The notes under the pieces were generated by a model, which was given only the letters and a program-made list of their open reading frames with translations, ran no database searches and was not told the origin of the DNA. Shown here piece by piece: positions 33,414-42,203 of a DNA stretch of 43,621 nucleotides. Made by a program: the position numbers and the translations under genes. The stretch is from the NCBI GenBank assembly GCA_964633715.1, contig CAZWHQ010000039.1:1-43621 (forward strand), read 5' to 3'. The DNA is from JAUWVG01 sp964633715. Lineage in GTDB: Bacteria > Acidobacteriota > Aminicenantia > Aminicenantales > Aminicenantaceae. How positions within the stretch are numbered: the stretch's first letter is position 1; every line of letters starts with the position of its first letter.

Positions 33414-34156
33414 TGCCCCTGAACAAACTGATCAAAGATAGAAAAAGCATTCTTCATTTCTCACTCATAGATCCTGACAGGCAAGCACCACAAGAACTGG
33501 AAAGAAGAGTTAGAACATGTCAGAAATACGGAACAGATGCTTTTTTGGTGGGCGGATCGAGTCATTTCAGCCAGGAACTGCTCGACAAAACAGTCCAGAC
33601 TATCAAAAAAACAGTTGATTTGCCTGTCATCCTCTTCCCCAATTCGGCAGCCGCCTTCTCGAAATATGCAGATTATATTTTTTTTATGTCTCTTCTCAAT
33701 ACCGACGATGCTCGCTTTCTGATAAAGGAACAAGTATTGGCGGCCCCATTAATCGAGAAAACTCCAGTCCATCCAATCTCCATGGGATACATTGTCATTT
33801 GCATGAGTCAAGATCCCACATCTATAGAGATGAGAGTAAAGCTAAACATCATTGGACAAGAAGACACACAGAAAGCTATGGATTACGCCCTCACAGCTCA
33901 ATATTTTGGTATGAGTTGTGTTTATCTTGAAGCAGGATCCGGGGCAGATCGGCCTGTCCCTGTTCATATGATAAGGGCGGTCAAAAATAGAATCAATATC
34001 CCTTTAATCGTAGGAGGGGGAATAAGACACGAAGAGCAGGCAAAGGATATTGCTGATGCGGGTGCGGATGTTTTAGTTACCGGGACAATTATCGAGCGGA
34101 ATTTGAAAAAACTCAAGAGCATTATTGCTTCTATCAAAACAGGACACTCCAAATAG
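33413..34156 (+). CDS. Geranylgeranylglyceryl phosphate synthase (PcrB/GGGPS family)
   Basis: 247 residues folding as a (beta/alpha)8 barrel. Motifs include LIDPD (Asp20, metal site), LVGGSS (46-50), LFPNS (74-78), SMGYIV (123-128), YLEAGSGA (171-178), the phosphate loop IVGGGIR and VTGT. It forms the first ether bond of archaeal lipids, joining GGPP to sn-glycerol-1-phosphate. Bacteroidota have group II GGGPS, and Bacillota PcrB uses heptaprenyl diphosphate, so chain length cannot be read directly. It begins within the stop of the Tes-like gene (TAATG), with AAGAGG 7 nt upstream. The DGGGP synthase gene 11 nt downstream supports a full two-chain pathway. Confidence 0.93.
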   Translation: MPLNKLIKDRKSILHFSLIDPDRQAPQELERRVRTCQKYGTDAFLVGGSSHFSQELLDKTVQTIKKTVDLPVILFPNSAAAFSKYADYIFFMSLLNTDDARFLIKEQVLAAPLIEKTPVHPISMGYIVICMSQDPTSIEMRVKLNIIGQEDTQKAMDYALTAQYFGMSCVYLEAGSGADRPVPVHMIRAVKNRINIPLIVGGGIRHEEQAKDIADAGADVLVTGTIIERNLKKLKSIIASIKTGHSK

Positions 34157-34167
34157 CACTCAGAAAA

Positions 34168-34986
34168 ATGCTTCATCATATTTTTTGTTATTTGAAGCTG
34201 ATGAGAATCGGCAACTGCCTGATTGCTTTCTTTTCCATTTTAATCACATCTTTTTTTGTCTCTCAATCCTTTGTTTTCAGGATTCCGGTTTTTCTTGGAG
34301 CACTGGCAGCCTTATGCATCATGGGGGGAGGAAATTCTCTCAATGATTATTTCGACTATAAAATAGACAAACTGAATAAACCCTATAGACCCATCCCTTC
34401 CGGACTCATCACAAGACAAGGAGCCCTCGTCTTTTCAATTTGTCTTTTTATTTTAGGCATTTTCCTTGCTTTATTTTTGAACATTTTTGCTCTTTTGATA
34501 GTTTTTATAAACACTTGTCTTTTAATTTTATATGCGCGGCATTCAAAAACAATGTCCTTTGCAGGAAATGCCTTGATTGCCTTGATGACGTCATCTGTAT
34601 TTATTTATTCAGCCGTAATTCTCAACATTATCAATACCAACATTATAGTTTTGGCTTCGAGTTCATTCTTTGTTATGACTGCCAGGGAAATTTTAAAGGA
34701 TATCGAAGACCTCCATGGGGATATTCAATCAGGCGCATCAACACTCCCCGTAAAACTGGGGGTTAGGCACGCAAGAACAATTTCATCCCTTTTTATTCTT
34801 CCAGCTGTATTTTTGATTTATATCCCCTGCGTGTTTGGGACAACAGATGGACTCTACCTCGGTTTGATATTGTGTGCAACAGCAGCTCTTGTTGCGTCAT
34901 TTTTTCTTCAGGCCAGACAATCACAAAAAATCATCAAAGTGGCCGCGATTATTGTGCTGGCCGCATTTTTCTTGGATTCTATTTGA
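34168..34986 (+). CDS. Digeranylgeranylglyceryl phosphate synthase (UbiA family)
   Basis: 272 residues, 8-9 transmembrane helices. The first prenyl-binding motif is NDYFDYKIDKLNKPYRPIPSG (residues 59 onward), with Asp60, Asp63 and Asp67. The second, KDIEDLHGDIQSGASTLP, starts near residue 177. KDIED followed by GD and TLP is typical of archaeal DGGGP synthase, rather than of MenA, UbiA or COX10. It adds the second geranylgeranyl chain to GGGP at the membrane. It is the last gene of the plus-strand operon and overlaps the convergent prenyl synthase gene by 8 nt at the 3' ends. Confidence 0.9.
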   Translation: MLHHIFCYLKLMRIGNCLIAFFSILITSFFVSQSFVFRIPVFLGALAALCIMGGGNSLNDYFDYKIDKLNKPYRPIPSGLITRQGALVFSICLFILGIFLALFLNIFALLIVFINTCLLILYARHSKTMSFAGNALIALMTSSVFIYSAVILNIINTNIIVLASSSFFVMTAREILKDIEDLHGDIQSGASTLPVKLGVRHARTISSLFILPAVFLIYIPCVFGTTDGLYLGLILCATAALVASFFLQARQSQKIIKVAAIIVLAAFFLDSI

Positions 34987-36064
34987 CCTGTATTTTTCTC
35001 TGTTCTAAAAAATTGACGAGGCCGTTAAAAAAGTTGCGGCCTTCTTCAGATAATTCGATGTTATTTAGATAGGACTGCCCTTCTTTCAATTTTTGATGGG
35101 CCTTTTCTTTGACATAATCCACAGCTCCAGTGTTACAAAGGACTTCAATCGCCTCTTGAATTGTCTCTGGTGCCGCATTGTTATTGCCGAGTGATGAAAG
35201 AAGAATATGTTTTTGTTTTAAATTTGCATTTTCAAAAGCTTTTATCATGAGCAGCGTGTATTTGCCTCTTTTTATATCTGAACCAAGCGCATGCCCCTTC
35301 AGCCCGGGGCTTATATCGATGAGATCATCCTGTAGTTGAAAAGCCAGCCCGATATTGATGGCATATTTGGAAAAGACATCAAACGGCTTGACATCTTTGC
35401 AGGCAAATATGGATCCAATTTGTACAGCAGACATAAAAAGATGAGCCGTCTTTTTTTCAATCACCTCCAGATAATCAGACTCATTTAAATCCCTTTTCTG
35501 TTCTGAAAGGATATCCAACATTTGGCCCTCACTGATCACTCTGTAAGTCCTGCCGATGACATCAATAGCCTTGTTAATCTCTTTCGATCCAAATAAAGAC
35601 CGCGTGAAGCAACTTTCAGATAAAGCATACAGAATATCTCCATGTAAGATAGCTATAGACACACCAAATCGCTCAGAAATATTGCGGAATATCCCACCAT
35701 CATATTTTTTTTCTTCGTACTCTTTAAGAAATTGGTTTTCGAATTCTTTATGCATGCTAGGTATTCCTCTTCTTTCGACATCCTCGTCCATGATGTCATC
35801 ATGAATTAAAGAAGAGTTATGGAACAACTCAAGACCAACAGCCGGAAGATAGATTTTTTTTTCATCTTGATCACACAACGCTTTAAAAGCCATTATTGTC
35901 ATGACAGGCCTGAGCCTCTTTCCTCCTTTGCGCACAAATTCTCTTAGAGAAAAATAGCTGGATAGAATAAAATCTTTTGATTCGTTGAGTATTTCTTCAA
36001 AGAATGCTTCGATTTCATGGTCGATGATCTCTTTGTATTTCTGTAGTGTCTTCTCAAAATTCAT
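34979..36064 (-). CDS. Prenyl diphosphate synthase, probably geranylgeranyl diphosphate synthase
   Basis: 361 residues of the all-trans prenyltransferase family. GGKRLRP (47-53) precedes the first aspartate motif DDIMD (89-93), followed by RRG; the second is QLQDDLID (Asp246, Asp247, Asp250). The residues four and five before the first motif are both Ser, small side chains that leave room for elongation beyond farnesyl. This supports C20 or longer but does not fix length. An insertion of about 25 residues (KEFENQFLKEYEEK...) follows the first motif region. It would make the GGPP used by GGGPS and DGGGPS. Its promoter matches that of ispH. Confidence 0.9.
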   Translation of the reverse strand: MNFEKTLQKYKEIIDHEIEAFFEEILNESKDFILSSYFSLREFVRKGGKRLRPVMTIMAFKALCDQDEKKIYLPAVGLELFHNSSLIHDDIMDEDVERRGIPSMHKEFENQFLKEYEEKKYDGGIFRNISERFGVSIAILHGDILYALSESCFTRSLFGSKEINKAIDVIGRTYRVISEGQMLDILSEQKRDLNESDYLEVIEKKTAHLFMSAVQIGSIFACKDVKPFDVFSKYAINIGLAFQLQDDLIDISPGLKGHALGSDIKRGKYTLLMIKAFENANLKQKHILLSSLGNNNAAPETIQEAIEVLCNTGAVDYVKEKAHQKLKEGQSYLNNIELSEEGRNFFNGLVNFLEQRKIQVK

Positions 36065-36214
36065 TTTCGAAGCTCTGGATAATTTAATGTGCTCTTTTTG
36101 TTTTTGCTTTTAAAGCCATCCTGCCTCTGTTTTAAGGAACTACAACTTTTTTGCGAGGGGCCAATTCTAAAGTATTTATTTGAGGGAAAAGTGGCTTAAA
36201 CATAGGACAATTCG

Positions 36215-36243
36215 ATTATATGAAGATTGGTATAGATATGCAA
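36215..36243 (-). promoter_or_regulatory. Promoter of the prenyl diphosphate synthase gene, same block as ispH
   Basis: Minus strand TTGCAT (36238-36243), 17-nt spacer, TATAAT (36215-36220): identical boxes and spacing to the ispH promoter, with conserved flanks (36195-36250 region). The leader is about 145 nt. Confidence 0.75.
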
Positions 36244-36275
36244 TTCTTTCTTCAAAGAGATCGCTGAATTCTCCG

Positions 36276-39200
36276 TTATTTGAATTTCACCCGGTCAATA
36301 AGACTGTAAATGATGGGAATGATAAACAAGGTTAGAAAAGTTGTAGCTGTTAAACCGCCAACAACGGTGATCGCCATGGGCGCTCTTAACTCTGATCCTT
36401 CTGATAGGCTCAAGGCCATGGGCAGCATTCCAAAAATAGTCGTTAACGCTGTAATCAATACCGGCCTCAGCCTTACAGAACAGGCTTGAAGAATAGCATC
36501 CTTTCTTTCTAGCCCTTTTTTCTTCAACTGATTGATATAATCGACCAAAACAATACCATTGTTCACAGCAATTCCACCCAGGATGACAAAACCGATGAGG
36601 ACAGGAAGGCTGATTGGTTTTCCTGAAATGAGGAGGGCCAAAACAACACCGATAAATGCAAGAGGGATGGAAAACATTATTATAAAAGGATAGATAAATG
36701 ACTCAAACAAAGAAGCCAAGATCAGATAGACAAACAGTGTTGCCAAAATAAAAGCCCCAGACATGATAACAAAAGTCTCTTTCATTTCTTTATATTGCCC
36801 CCCGTATTCTATGCGGTATCCAGCCGGAAGATTGTCTTCAACCACTGCCAATCTCGTATTGATATCTTGAACAATACTGCCTAAATCTCTATCTGCAATA
36901 TTCGCCAGAACGGAAACTTTTCTCGTTTGATTCTCCCGGGTAATTTGAATGGGGCCTTCCCCCTGGGAAATAGATGCCACCTGATCGAGATGGACCGGAG
37001 GTTGAAAGGGAGCAACGATTGGAATTTTTTCAATGTCTTCAAGGCTGTCTCTGAATTTCTTCTTAAACCGGACACGAACATCCACCTCATCATTTCCATC
37101 TCTAAAGCGAGTGACAACAGTTCCCAACGATGTGGTTTGGAGTGCGCTGGCAATTTGGCTGGCCATCAATCCCATTCGAAAAACTTTCCTGCGGTTGAGT
37201 TTGATGTGGTATTCTGGTTTGCCCTCTTCCATGGTGTGATAAACATCTCTCAAGCCGTCAACATTTTGAATTTCCTGCACAATACGATCTGCAATTTGTT
37301 TAATTTTCGAAAGATCTTTCCCAGAAACTTTTATATCGATCGGTGCCTGGGCTCCAATTGTCATGGCCTGTGTCACATCTAGGGCTTCAACTTTGATATC
37401 CTTGAATCTGGGAAGTTTGTGCCTGATGTTTTCCAAAATATCCACATTTGAGAGTTTCCTCTGATTCTCTTGAACAAGCTTGATCCACAGGAGTCCCTCA
37501 TTGGCATCAGTTGTAGAAAAGGAACTGCCCAGATCCTGGGGATTTAAACCGGCCTGGGTCCCCATCTGAGCATATACCGCTTCCACACCGGGTTCCGATA
37601 AGACTGTTTTTTCTACCAATACAACAACGCGGTTTGTTTCATCTATGGCCGTTCCGACCGGCATCTTGACCGAAAGGATAAGCCAATCATAGTCCATTGC
37701 AGGAATAAATTCCGTCCCTAACAATGGAACAAGAATAAAAGAAAGCAGAACCAGGCCAAAAGCCCCACCAAGAACGGCGATTCTCTTCTTGAGAGCATAG
37801 TGAAGGGCATTCAAATAAAAGGCTTTCACCTTTTGATAGTCTTTTGGTTTCTTCTCCTTCTGGACATGAATAGACGTGACCTGCTTTTTTAAGAGGAGAG
37901 ATGCGGCCATGGGGACAAGAGTAAAGGCCACAAAGAGTGATGCCAGTAAGGAAATGGCAATGGATACGGCTAAAGCTCCAGTCATTTTTCCAGTGATACC
38001 TGAAGCAAACATCATAGGAAAGAAAACGGCAATGGTGGTCAATGTAGAGGCTGATATGGCCATACCTATTTCTGATGAACCTTTTTTTGCAGATTCTATC
38101 TCATCAATCCCCTCTTCAAGATGACGGAACACATTTTCAATCACAACAACAGCATTATCTACGAGCATTCCTATACCCAGAGCCAATCCCCCTAAAGTCA
38201 TAATGTTGATCGTGTATTTTATAACGTAAAGAACAATAAAGGTTGTGAGGACAGAAAGCGGGATGGCGACAACAATAATAATCGTCGGCCGCCAACTGCG
38301 CAGAGAAAGCAGAATGAGAAGAATAGCCAAGAATCCTCCCACGAAAAAATTATTCCTCGTTTGACGGAGAGAACCCTGAATGATTTCTGATTGATCCATT
38401 CTGGGATAGAAACTTACATCCTGTGGCAGGTTCGCAAGAATGTTTTCCAGCTCTTCTTTGACCCCTTCTGCAGTGGACACCGTGTTGGCTCCCGACCGCT
38501 TGTTGATTGAAAAGACAAGGCCCTCCCCGCCTTTAATTCTGGCAAGGAAACGTGTTTCTTTAAGAGTATCTTTAACGTCCGCTATATCTCTGATGTAGAT
38601 AGGCTTCCCGCTCAAGGTAAAGCCAACTATGGTGTTGCGAATATCATCCAGACTCTCAAACTCTCCAATCGTTCTGACCACGGATTCAGTCGTATTGTTG
38701 ACGATATGGCCAGCTGGAAGATTTAAATTCCCCAAACTGAGGGCATATAAAATTTGTTCCTGCGAAATATTTCTGGCTTCAAGAGCAGCCTTATCGATAT
38801 CCACAACAATCTCTCTGATATCAGTCGAATACACTCGAAAGGACGCTACACCATCGACTCTCTGCAGTTTTGGGGCGATTTTTTCTTCGACTAACTTCTT
38901 CAACTCTACGATTGGAAGGTCACTGGTGATGCCTCCAATCATGATGGGAAACTGCACGAGATTAAATTTCACAACCAGCGAGTCGGTGGCGGATTCAGGA
39001 AGACTCCTCTGGAAAAATCCTATTTGATCCCTCACATCCTGAGCTGCAAAGTCAAGATTAGTGCCCCATTCAAACTCTACCAGAATAATGGATAATCCCT
39101 CAGAGACGACCGAATTGACATTTTTGACTCTGTTCACAGAGCTTATTACCTGTTCCAGAGGCCGAGTGATTGTATTTTCGATGTCCTCAGGCGAAGCGCC

Positions 39201-39356
39201 TGCATAAACCGTGATGACTGACACCGTAGGAAATTCAACATCGGGGAAGAAGTCCAATCTCAGTCTAGTGAATGCTATGGAGCCGAACACCACAATGACG
39301 AAGGCCAACATAGCGGTTGAGACCTTTCTGTTTATGGAAAACTCGGTTATTTTCAT
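36276..39356 (-). CDS. RND (HAE/AcrB-like) efflux permease, copy 2
   Basis: A 1026-residue close paralogue of the pump at 25.2-28.3 kb, with the same N-terminal pattern, the FEWGTNLDFAAQD segment and the C-terminal LRAPMAITVVGGL. The 12-helix RND layout is complete. In TM4 the acidic pair is VDNAVVVIEN, so the second Asp of copy 1 is Asn here. TM10 is VNNGIVLVDYIN. The ATG lies 64 bp from the assembly gap. An adaptor gene, expected just upstream as in copy 1, is not visible and may be in the gap. Substrate unknown. Confidence 0.92.
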   Translation of the reverse strand: MKITEFSINRKVSTAMLAFVIVVFGSIAFTRLRLDFFPDVEFPTVSVITVYAGASPEDIENTITRPLEQVISSVNRVKNVNSVVSEGLSIILVEFEWGTNLDFAAQDVRDQIGFFQRSLPESATDSLVVKFNLVQFPIMIGGITSDLPIVELKKLVEEKIAPKLQRVDGVASFRVYSTDIREIVVDIDKAALEARNISQEQILYALSLGNLNLPAGHIVNNTTESVVRTIGEFESLDDIRNTIVGFTLSGKPIYIRDIADVKDTLKETRFLARIKGGEGLVFSINKRSGANTVSTAEGVKEELENILANLPQDVSFYPRMDQSEIIQGSLRQTRNNFFVGGFLAILLILLSLRSWRPTIIIVVAIPLSVLTTFIVLYVIKYTINIMTLGGLALGIGMLVDNAVVVIENVFRHLEEGIDEIESAKKGSSEIGMAISASTLTTIAVFFPMMFASGITGKMTGALAVSIAISLLASLFVAFTLVPMAASLLLKKQVTSIHVQKEKKPKDYQKVKAFYLNALHYALKKRIAVLGGAFGLVLLSFILVPLLGTEFIPAMDYDWLILSVKMPVGTAIDETNRVVVLVEKTVLSEPGVEAVYAQMGTQAGLNPQDLGSSFSTTDANEGLLWIKLVQENQRKLSNVDILENIRHKLPRFKDIKVEALDVTQAMTIGAQAPIDIKVSGKDLSKIKQIADRIVQEIQNVDGLRDVYHTMEEGKPEYHIKLNRRKVFRMGLMASQIASALQTTSLGTVVTRFRDGNDEVDVRVRFKKKFRDSLEDIEKIPIVAPFQPPVHLDQVASISQGEGPIQITRENQTRKVSVLANIADRDLGSIVQDINTRLAVVEDNLPAGYRIEYGGQYKEMKETFVIMSGAFILATLFVYLILASLFESFIYPFIIMFSIPLAFIGVVLALLISGKPISLPVLIGFVILGGIAVNNGIVLVDYINQLKKKGLERKDAILQACSVRLRPVLITALTTIFGMLPMALSLSEGSELRAPMAITVVGGLTATTFLTLFIIPIIYSLIDRVKFK

Positions 39357-39420
39357 TGGAAGGACTGGATTCAGTAAAATTATTTATATTACATTTTAGC
39401 CCGAAACTCAATCAACCTGA

Positions 39421-39520
39421 NNNNNNNNNNNNNNNNNNNNNNNNNNNNNNNNNNNNNNNNNNNNNNNNNNNNNNNNNNNNNNNNNNNNNNNNNNNNNNNN
39501 NNNNNNNNNNNNNNNNNNNN
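39421..39520. other. Assembly gap of 100 N
   Basis: Exactly 100 undetermined bases, the usual placeholder for a scaffold join, so the real distance is unknown. No intact gene is cut on either visible edge: the RND gene starts at 39356 and the beta-barrel gene ends at 39548. Confidence 0.98.
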
Positions 39521-39547
39521 GAAAGGGGAAGGGTGAATCAGGAGGAC

Positions 39548-40288
39548 TTAAAGTTTGACTCCCAGAAATACCGCGATGGCATTCGTTTTTATCCAGTCAT
39601 CTTTTTTCACTTCAGGGATGTCCGGATCTGTTCCGGCAATATCCGCAAGACCGACATGATATCTCCCCTCGACAAGCACGAGAACAGGACCCGCTTTGAA
39701 TTCGATGCCTCCACCAAACACAAGGCCAAAGTCTATCCGATTTACACCTTCCTTATAGTCTTCTGTCCCGGAGAAAGATTCGCCCTCGGTAAGATTGTTG
39801 AAATCATAAATGGCTTTACTTGACACGATATATGCTATCTCCCCTCCACCGACGACATAGGGGGTCGGATTTGGCAATAGCCTGAATTTTGCCAGAATGG
39901 GGAGACACAATTCATCTATCCTGGCCGTTGCCTTAAAATTTGCATTATAACCGGCTGTGGACTCACTCACAGATCCTTCAAACATGACTCCTTTTTGGAC
40001 ATACAGGAGATCGATTTCCAAACCAAACTTTGATCCAATTTCATAACCGATTCCCCCCACAAATCCCGTTCTGGGTTTCATGAATCTATCCGGATCCGCT
40101 TCGGGAATTTCGGGAGCATAGGAATGTGAAATTTCGGCACTGGTTAATCCCCCGAATATACTAAACTCCCCTTTTTTTAACCACTCTCCCAGAGACAATT
40201 TTTTGCCCTCAGATTGGACAGAGCTGCCGGCGGATAAAGGGAGTACAACAACATAAATAAGAGATAACATACATAGAATTTTTTTCAC
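39548..40288 (-). CDS. Outer-membrane beta-barrel protein (OMP_b-brl / PorT-like)
   Basis: 246 residues with a signal peptide (KKILCMLSLIYVVVLPLSAG). The mature part has repeated amphipathic strands with the usual GxxxGxGxE pattern: FVGGIGYEIGSKFGLEIDLLY, FGLVFGGGIEFKAGP and a final NAIAVFLGVKL ending in an aliphatic residue. This is the form of 8-strand OmpA-like barrels used widely in Bacteroidota and Acidobacteriota. The start is GTG, with AAGGAG 5 nt upstream. It lies downstream of the sigma/anti-sigma/DUF4097 operon on the same strand with a gap of 117 bp and may respond to it. The role is unknown. Confidence 0.8.
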   Translation of the reverse strand: MKKILCMLSLIYVVVLPLSAGSSVQSEGKKLSLGEWLKKGEFSIFGGLTSAEISHSYAPEIPEADPDRFMKPRTGFVGGIGYEIGSKFGLEIDLLYVQKGVMFEGSVSESTAGYNANFKATARIDELCLPILAKFRLLPNPTPYVVGGGEIAYIVSSKAIYDFNNLTEGESFSGTEDYKEGVNRIDFGLVFGGGIEFKAGPVLVLVEGRYHVGLADIAGTDPDIPEVKKDDWIKTNAIAVFLGVKL

Positions 40289-40405
40289 AAATTCTCCTTA
40301 CGTGATAAAAATAAAGAAACTCATTCCGACTGCTGCATACGCGTAAGGAATTATTATGCTCTCTGAAAAAAAGTCAAGTCAAGGAAGAGGATAGGGCCGT
40401 AAAAA

Positions 40406-42169
40406 TTACTGTTTTTTTAGAATAATCTGCCCACTGGTCCTTAGGCACACGAGGATATTGCCTTCTCCTGCAGTGAGCTGAGTCATGTCTTCATTTTTAT
40501 CAATGATGTGGACTGGAAACTCCGAATCTATTCTATTTTGTCCCGCTGTTACGGCTATTGTTGCATCGGTGTCTCTGGGAAGAGTCAGTTTTATGGGTTT
40601 ATACGACGTTTGGAGATCGATCCTGGCATTGGCAGGCAAACTATGGATCTGAGTCACTTCAATAGGACTTGAACTCCCTTTTACGACAATCGATCCCGAA
40701 GTCCCTCGGACAATAACATATTTATAAGAATTTGTTATCTCGATATTTCCCTTGATTTCCTCAGCAGTGACAGAACAGGAACTGCCATCTACATCTAGAT
40801 CACCTCCAATTTGATCTACAAAAATAGTTTTGTATGTGCTTCGAATGCGGACATTTTTTTTCACATCCGAAACCGTCACAGGGGAAGAACCGCCGTCGAT
40901 TTCAAGATCTCCTCCAACCTGCTTGACTTGAATCGGCTTATAGGTACTCCGAATGAAAGCATTATCCGTCACGCCTGTCACACTAACCTGCCCCGATCCA
41001 GTCTGGACATTCAGCTCACCTTCGACATCTTCAACGACAACTTCATTGTAGGAACTCTGAATGGTCACATCTCCTTTGATTTCCCTGGCATAGACGGAGC
41101 AGGATGAACCCTCAATATCTAGTGGTCCACCCACCTTGCTCACATCGATCTTTTTATAGGATGAACGAATAGATGCGCTTTTGCCCACATCATAAACCTG
41201 GACAGGACTGGATTGACTGTGAATTCTCAGCTCCCCTCCTACCTTGTCCACCTTTATAGCCTTGTAACTGTTTTCAATAACCAGGTTATCCCTCACTCCA
41301 CCAACAGTGACCTTGCAGCTGGGAGCTTTGATATCCAACCGTCCTTCGATGTCCCAGACATCCACTTCTTTATAGGATGTGGTGATCTCACAATCTCCAT
41401 TCACCAGTCGTCCCAGGACATCGCCGCTCTGGGATTCAACTGTGAGTGGCCCCTGGATATTGGCAAATTCAACGGGTTTGTAACTGTTTGACACAGAAGC
41501 CCGCCCTCCGATATTTTCCAGAAAAACGGCTCCGCTGCTGTTCCGGATATCCACGGAACCCTCAAAATCGACAACCTTTACTTTAGCATAACTGTTCCTC
41601 AAGCTAAGATTGCCACCACACCTTAAAACTTCGACCTCTCCTGATCTATTCCTCACATTGTGATTTCCGGATACATTATCCACAAAGACATCTCCGTATG
41701 CATTCTCGAGTTCAAGAGAATAGTTGGATGGCAACCAAATCTGGATCTCTTCATGTATGGACAGGTTGAACCGGCCCCTGGTTAACCTGCGGAAAAACTG
41801 AGAAAAACTGCTCCTGCCGTTGGTATTCAATTCATTTCTGGGGGTATTCCATCTCAGTCGGACACCATCCCGGTAGGACTCGAGCTTCATTCCCGTTTTG
41901 GAGATATACTCGTCGACAAAATCCTTGTTTGAAGCCGACACCTCAATGAAGGCCTTAGCTTTGATTTCCCCGGACTCCGATCCCATAATGGTGATATCAG
42001 CGCGTGTGTCTTCAATGTAGAAAGTCTTCCCCGGAAGGGTATCCATTTTCTCTTCGAAATTTTTCGATTGTTTGTATGCAGCGACTTCCGCTTCCGCCTG
42101 AAGAGCAGGGACTGCAAACACAATCAAGAAAAGCGATAGGATGGCCAATAGGCTCTTGCGGTTGTTCAT
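40406..42169 (-). CDS. Secreted DUF4097-type beta-helix repeat protein
   Basis: 587 residues with a signal peptide cleaved near Ala26. The body is a long series of short strands of the DUF4097/DUF2807 adhesin-like type. From residue about 165 to 540, units alternate in two flavours: one with NSYK/SSYK followed by I-x-V, the other with GSS/SGS followed by V-x-V, usually separated by VGG-x-L or V-x-D/G-N. The alternation gives a period of about 42 residues, repeated 8-9 times. A parallel beta-helix or roll on the cell surface or in the periplasm is likely. It is the third gene of the ECF operon, with a strong AGGAGG site. Such genes often sit beside ECF/anti-sigma pairs; function is not established. 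Confidence 0.8.
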   Translation of the reverse strand: MNNRKSLLAILSLFLIVFAVPALQAEAEVAAYKQSKNFEEKMDTLPGKTFYIEDTRADITIMGSESGEIKAKAFIEVSASNKDFVDEYISKTGMKLESYRDGVRLRWNTPRNELNTNGRSSFSQFFRRLTRGRFNLSIHEEIQIWLPSNYSLELENAYGDVFVDNVSGNHNVRNRSGEVEVLRCGGNLSLRNSYAKVKVVDFEGSVDIRNSSGAVFLENIGGRASVSNSYKPVEFANIQGPLTVESQSGDVLGRLVNGDCEITTSYKEVDVWDIEGRLDIKAPSCKVTVGGVRDNLVIENSYKAIKVDKVGGELRIHSQSSPVQVYDVGKSASIRSSYKKIDVSKVGGPLDIEGSSCSVYAREIKGDVTIQSSYNEVVVEDVEGELNVQTGSGQVSVTGVTDNAFIRSTYKPIQVKQVGGDLEIDGGSSPVTVSDVKKNVRIRSTYKTIFVDQIGGDLDVDGSSCSVTAEEIKGNIEITNSYKYVIVRGTSGSIVVKGSSSPIEVTQIHSLPANARIDLQTSYKPIKLTLPRDTDATIAVTAGQNRIDSEFPVHIIDKNEDMTQLTAGEGNILVCLRTSGQIILKKQ

Positions 42170-42203
42170 AATACCTCCTCAAATTTATTGAATATAAAAA
42201 AGT

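Noticed and set aside
33413..34156. GGGPS-like gene as Bacillus-type PcrB (heptaprenylglyceryl phosphate synthase)
   Set aside because: Adjacent DGGGP synthase, GGR and Tes-like genes indicate a two-chain archaeal-type pathway, though chain length cannot be proved from sequence.
34168..34986. UbiA-family gene as a menaquinone (MenA) or ubiquinone prenyltransferase
   Set aside because: The KDIED...GD...TLP second motif and the preceding GGGPS gene fit DGGGP synthase better, and no quinone genes are near.
39317..39823. An open frame running through the N gap
   Set aside because: The frame is an artefact of undetermined bases and is antisense to the beta-barrel and RND genes.
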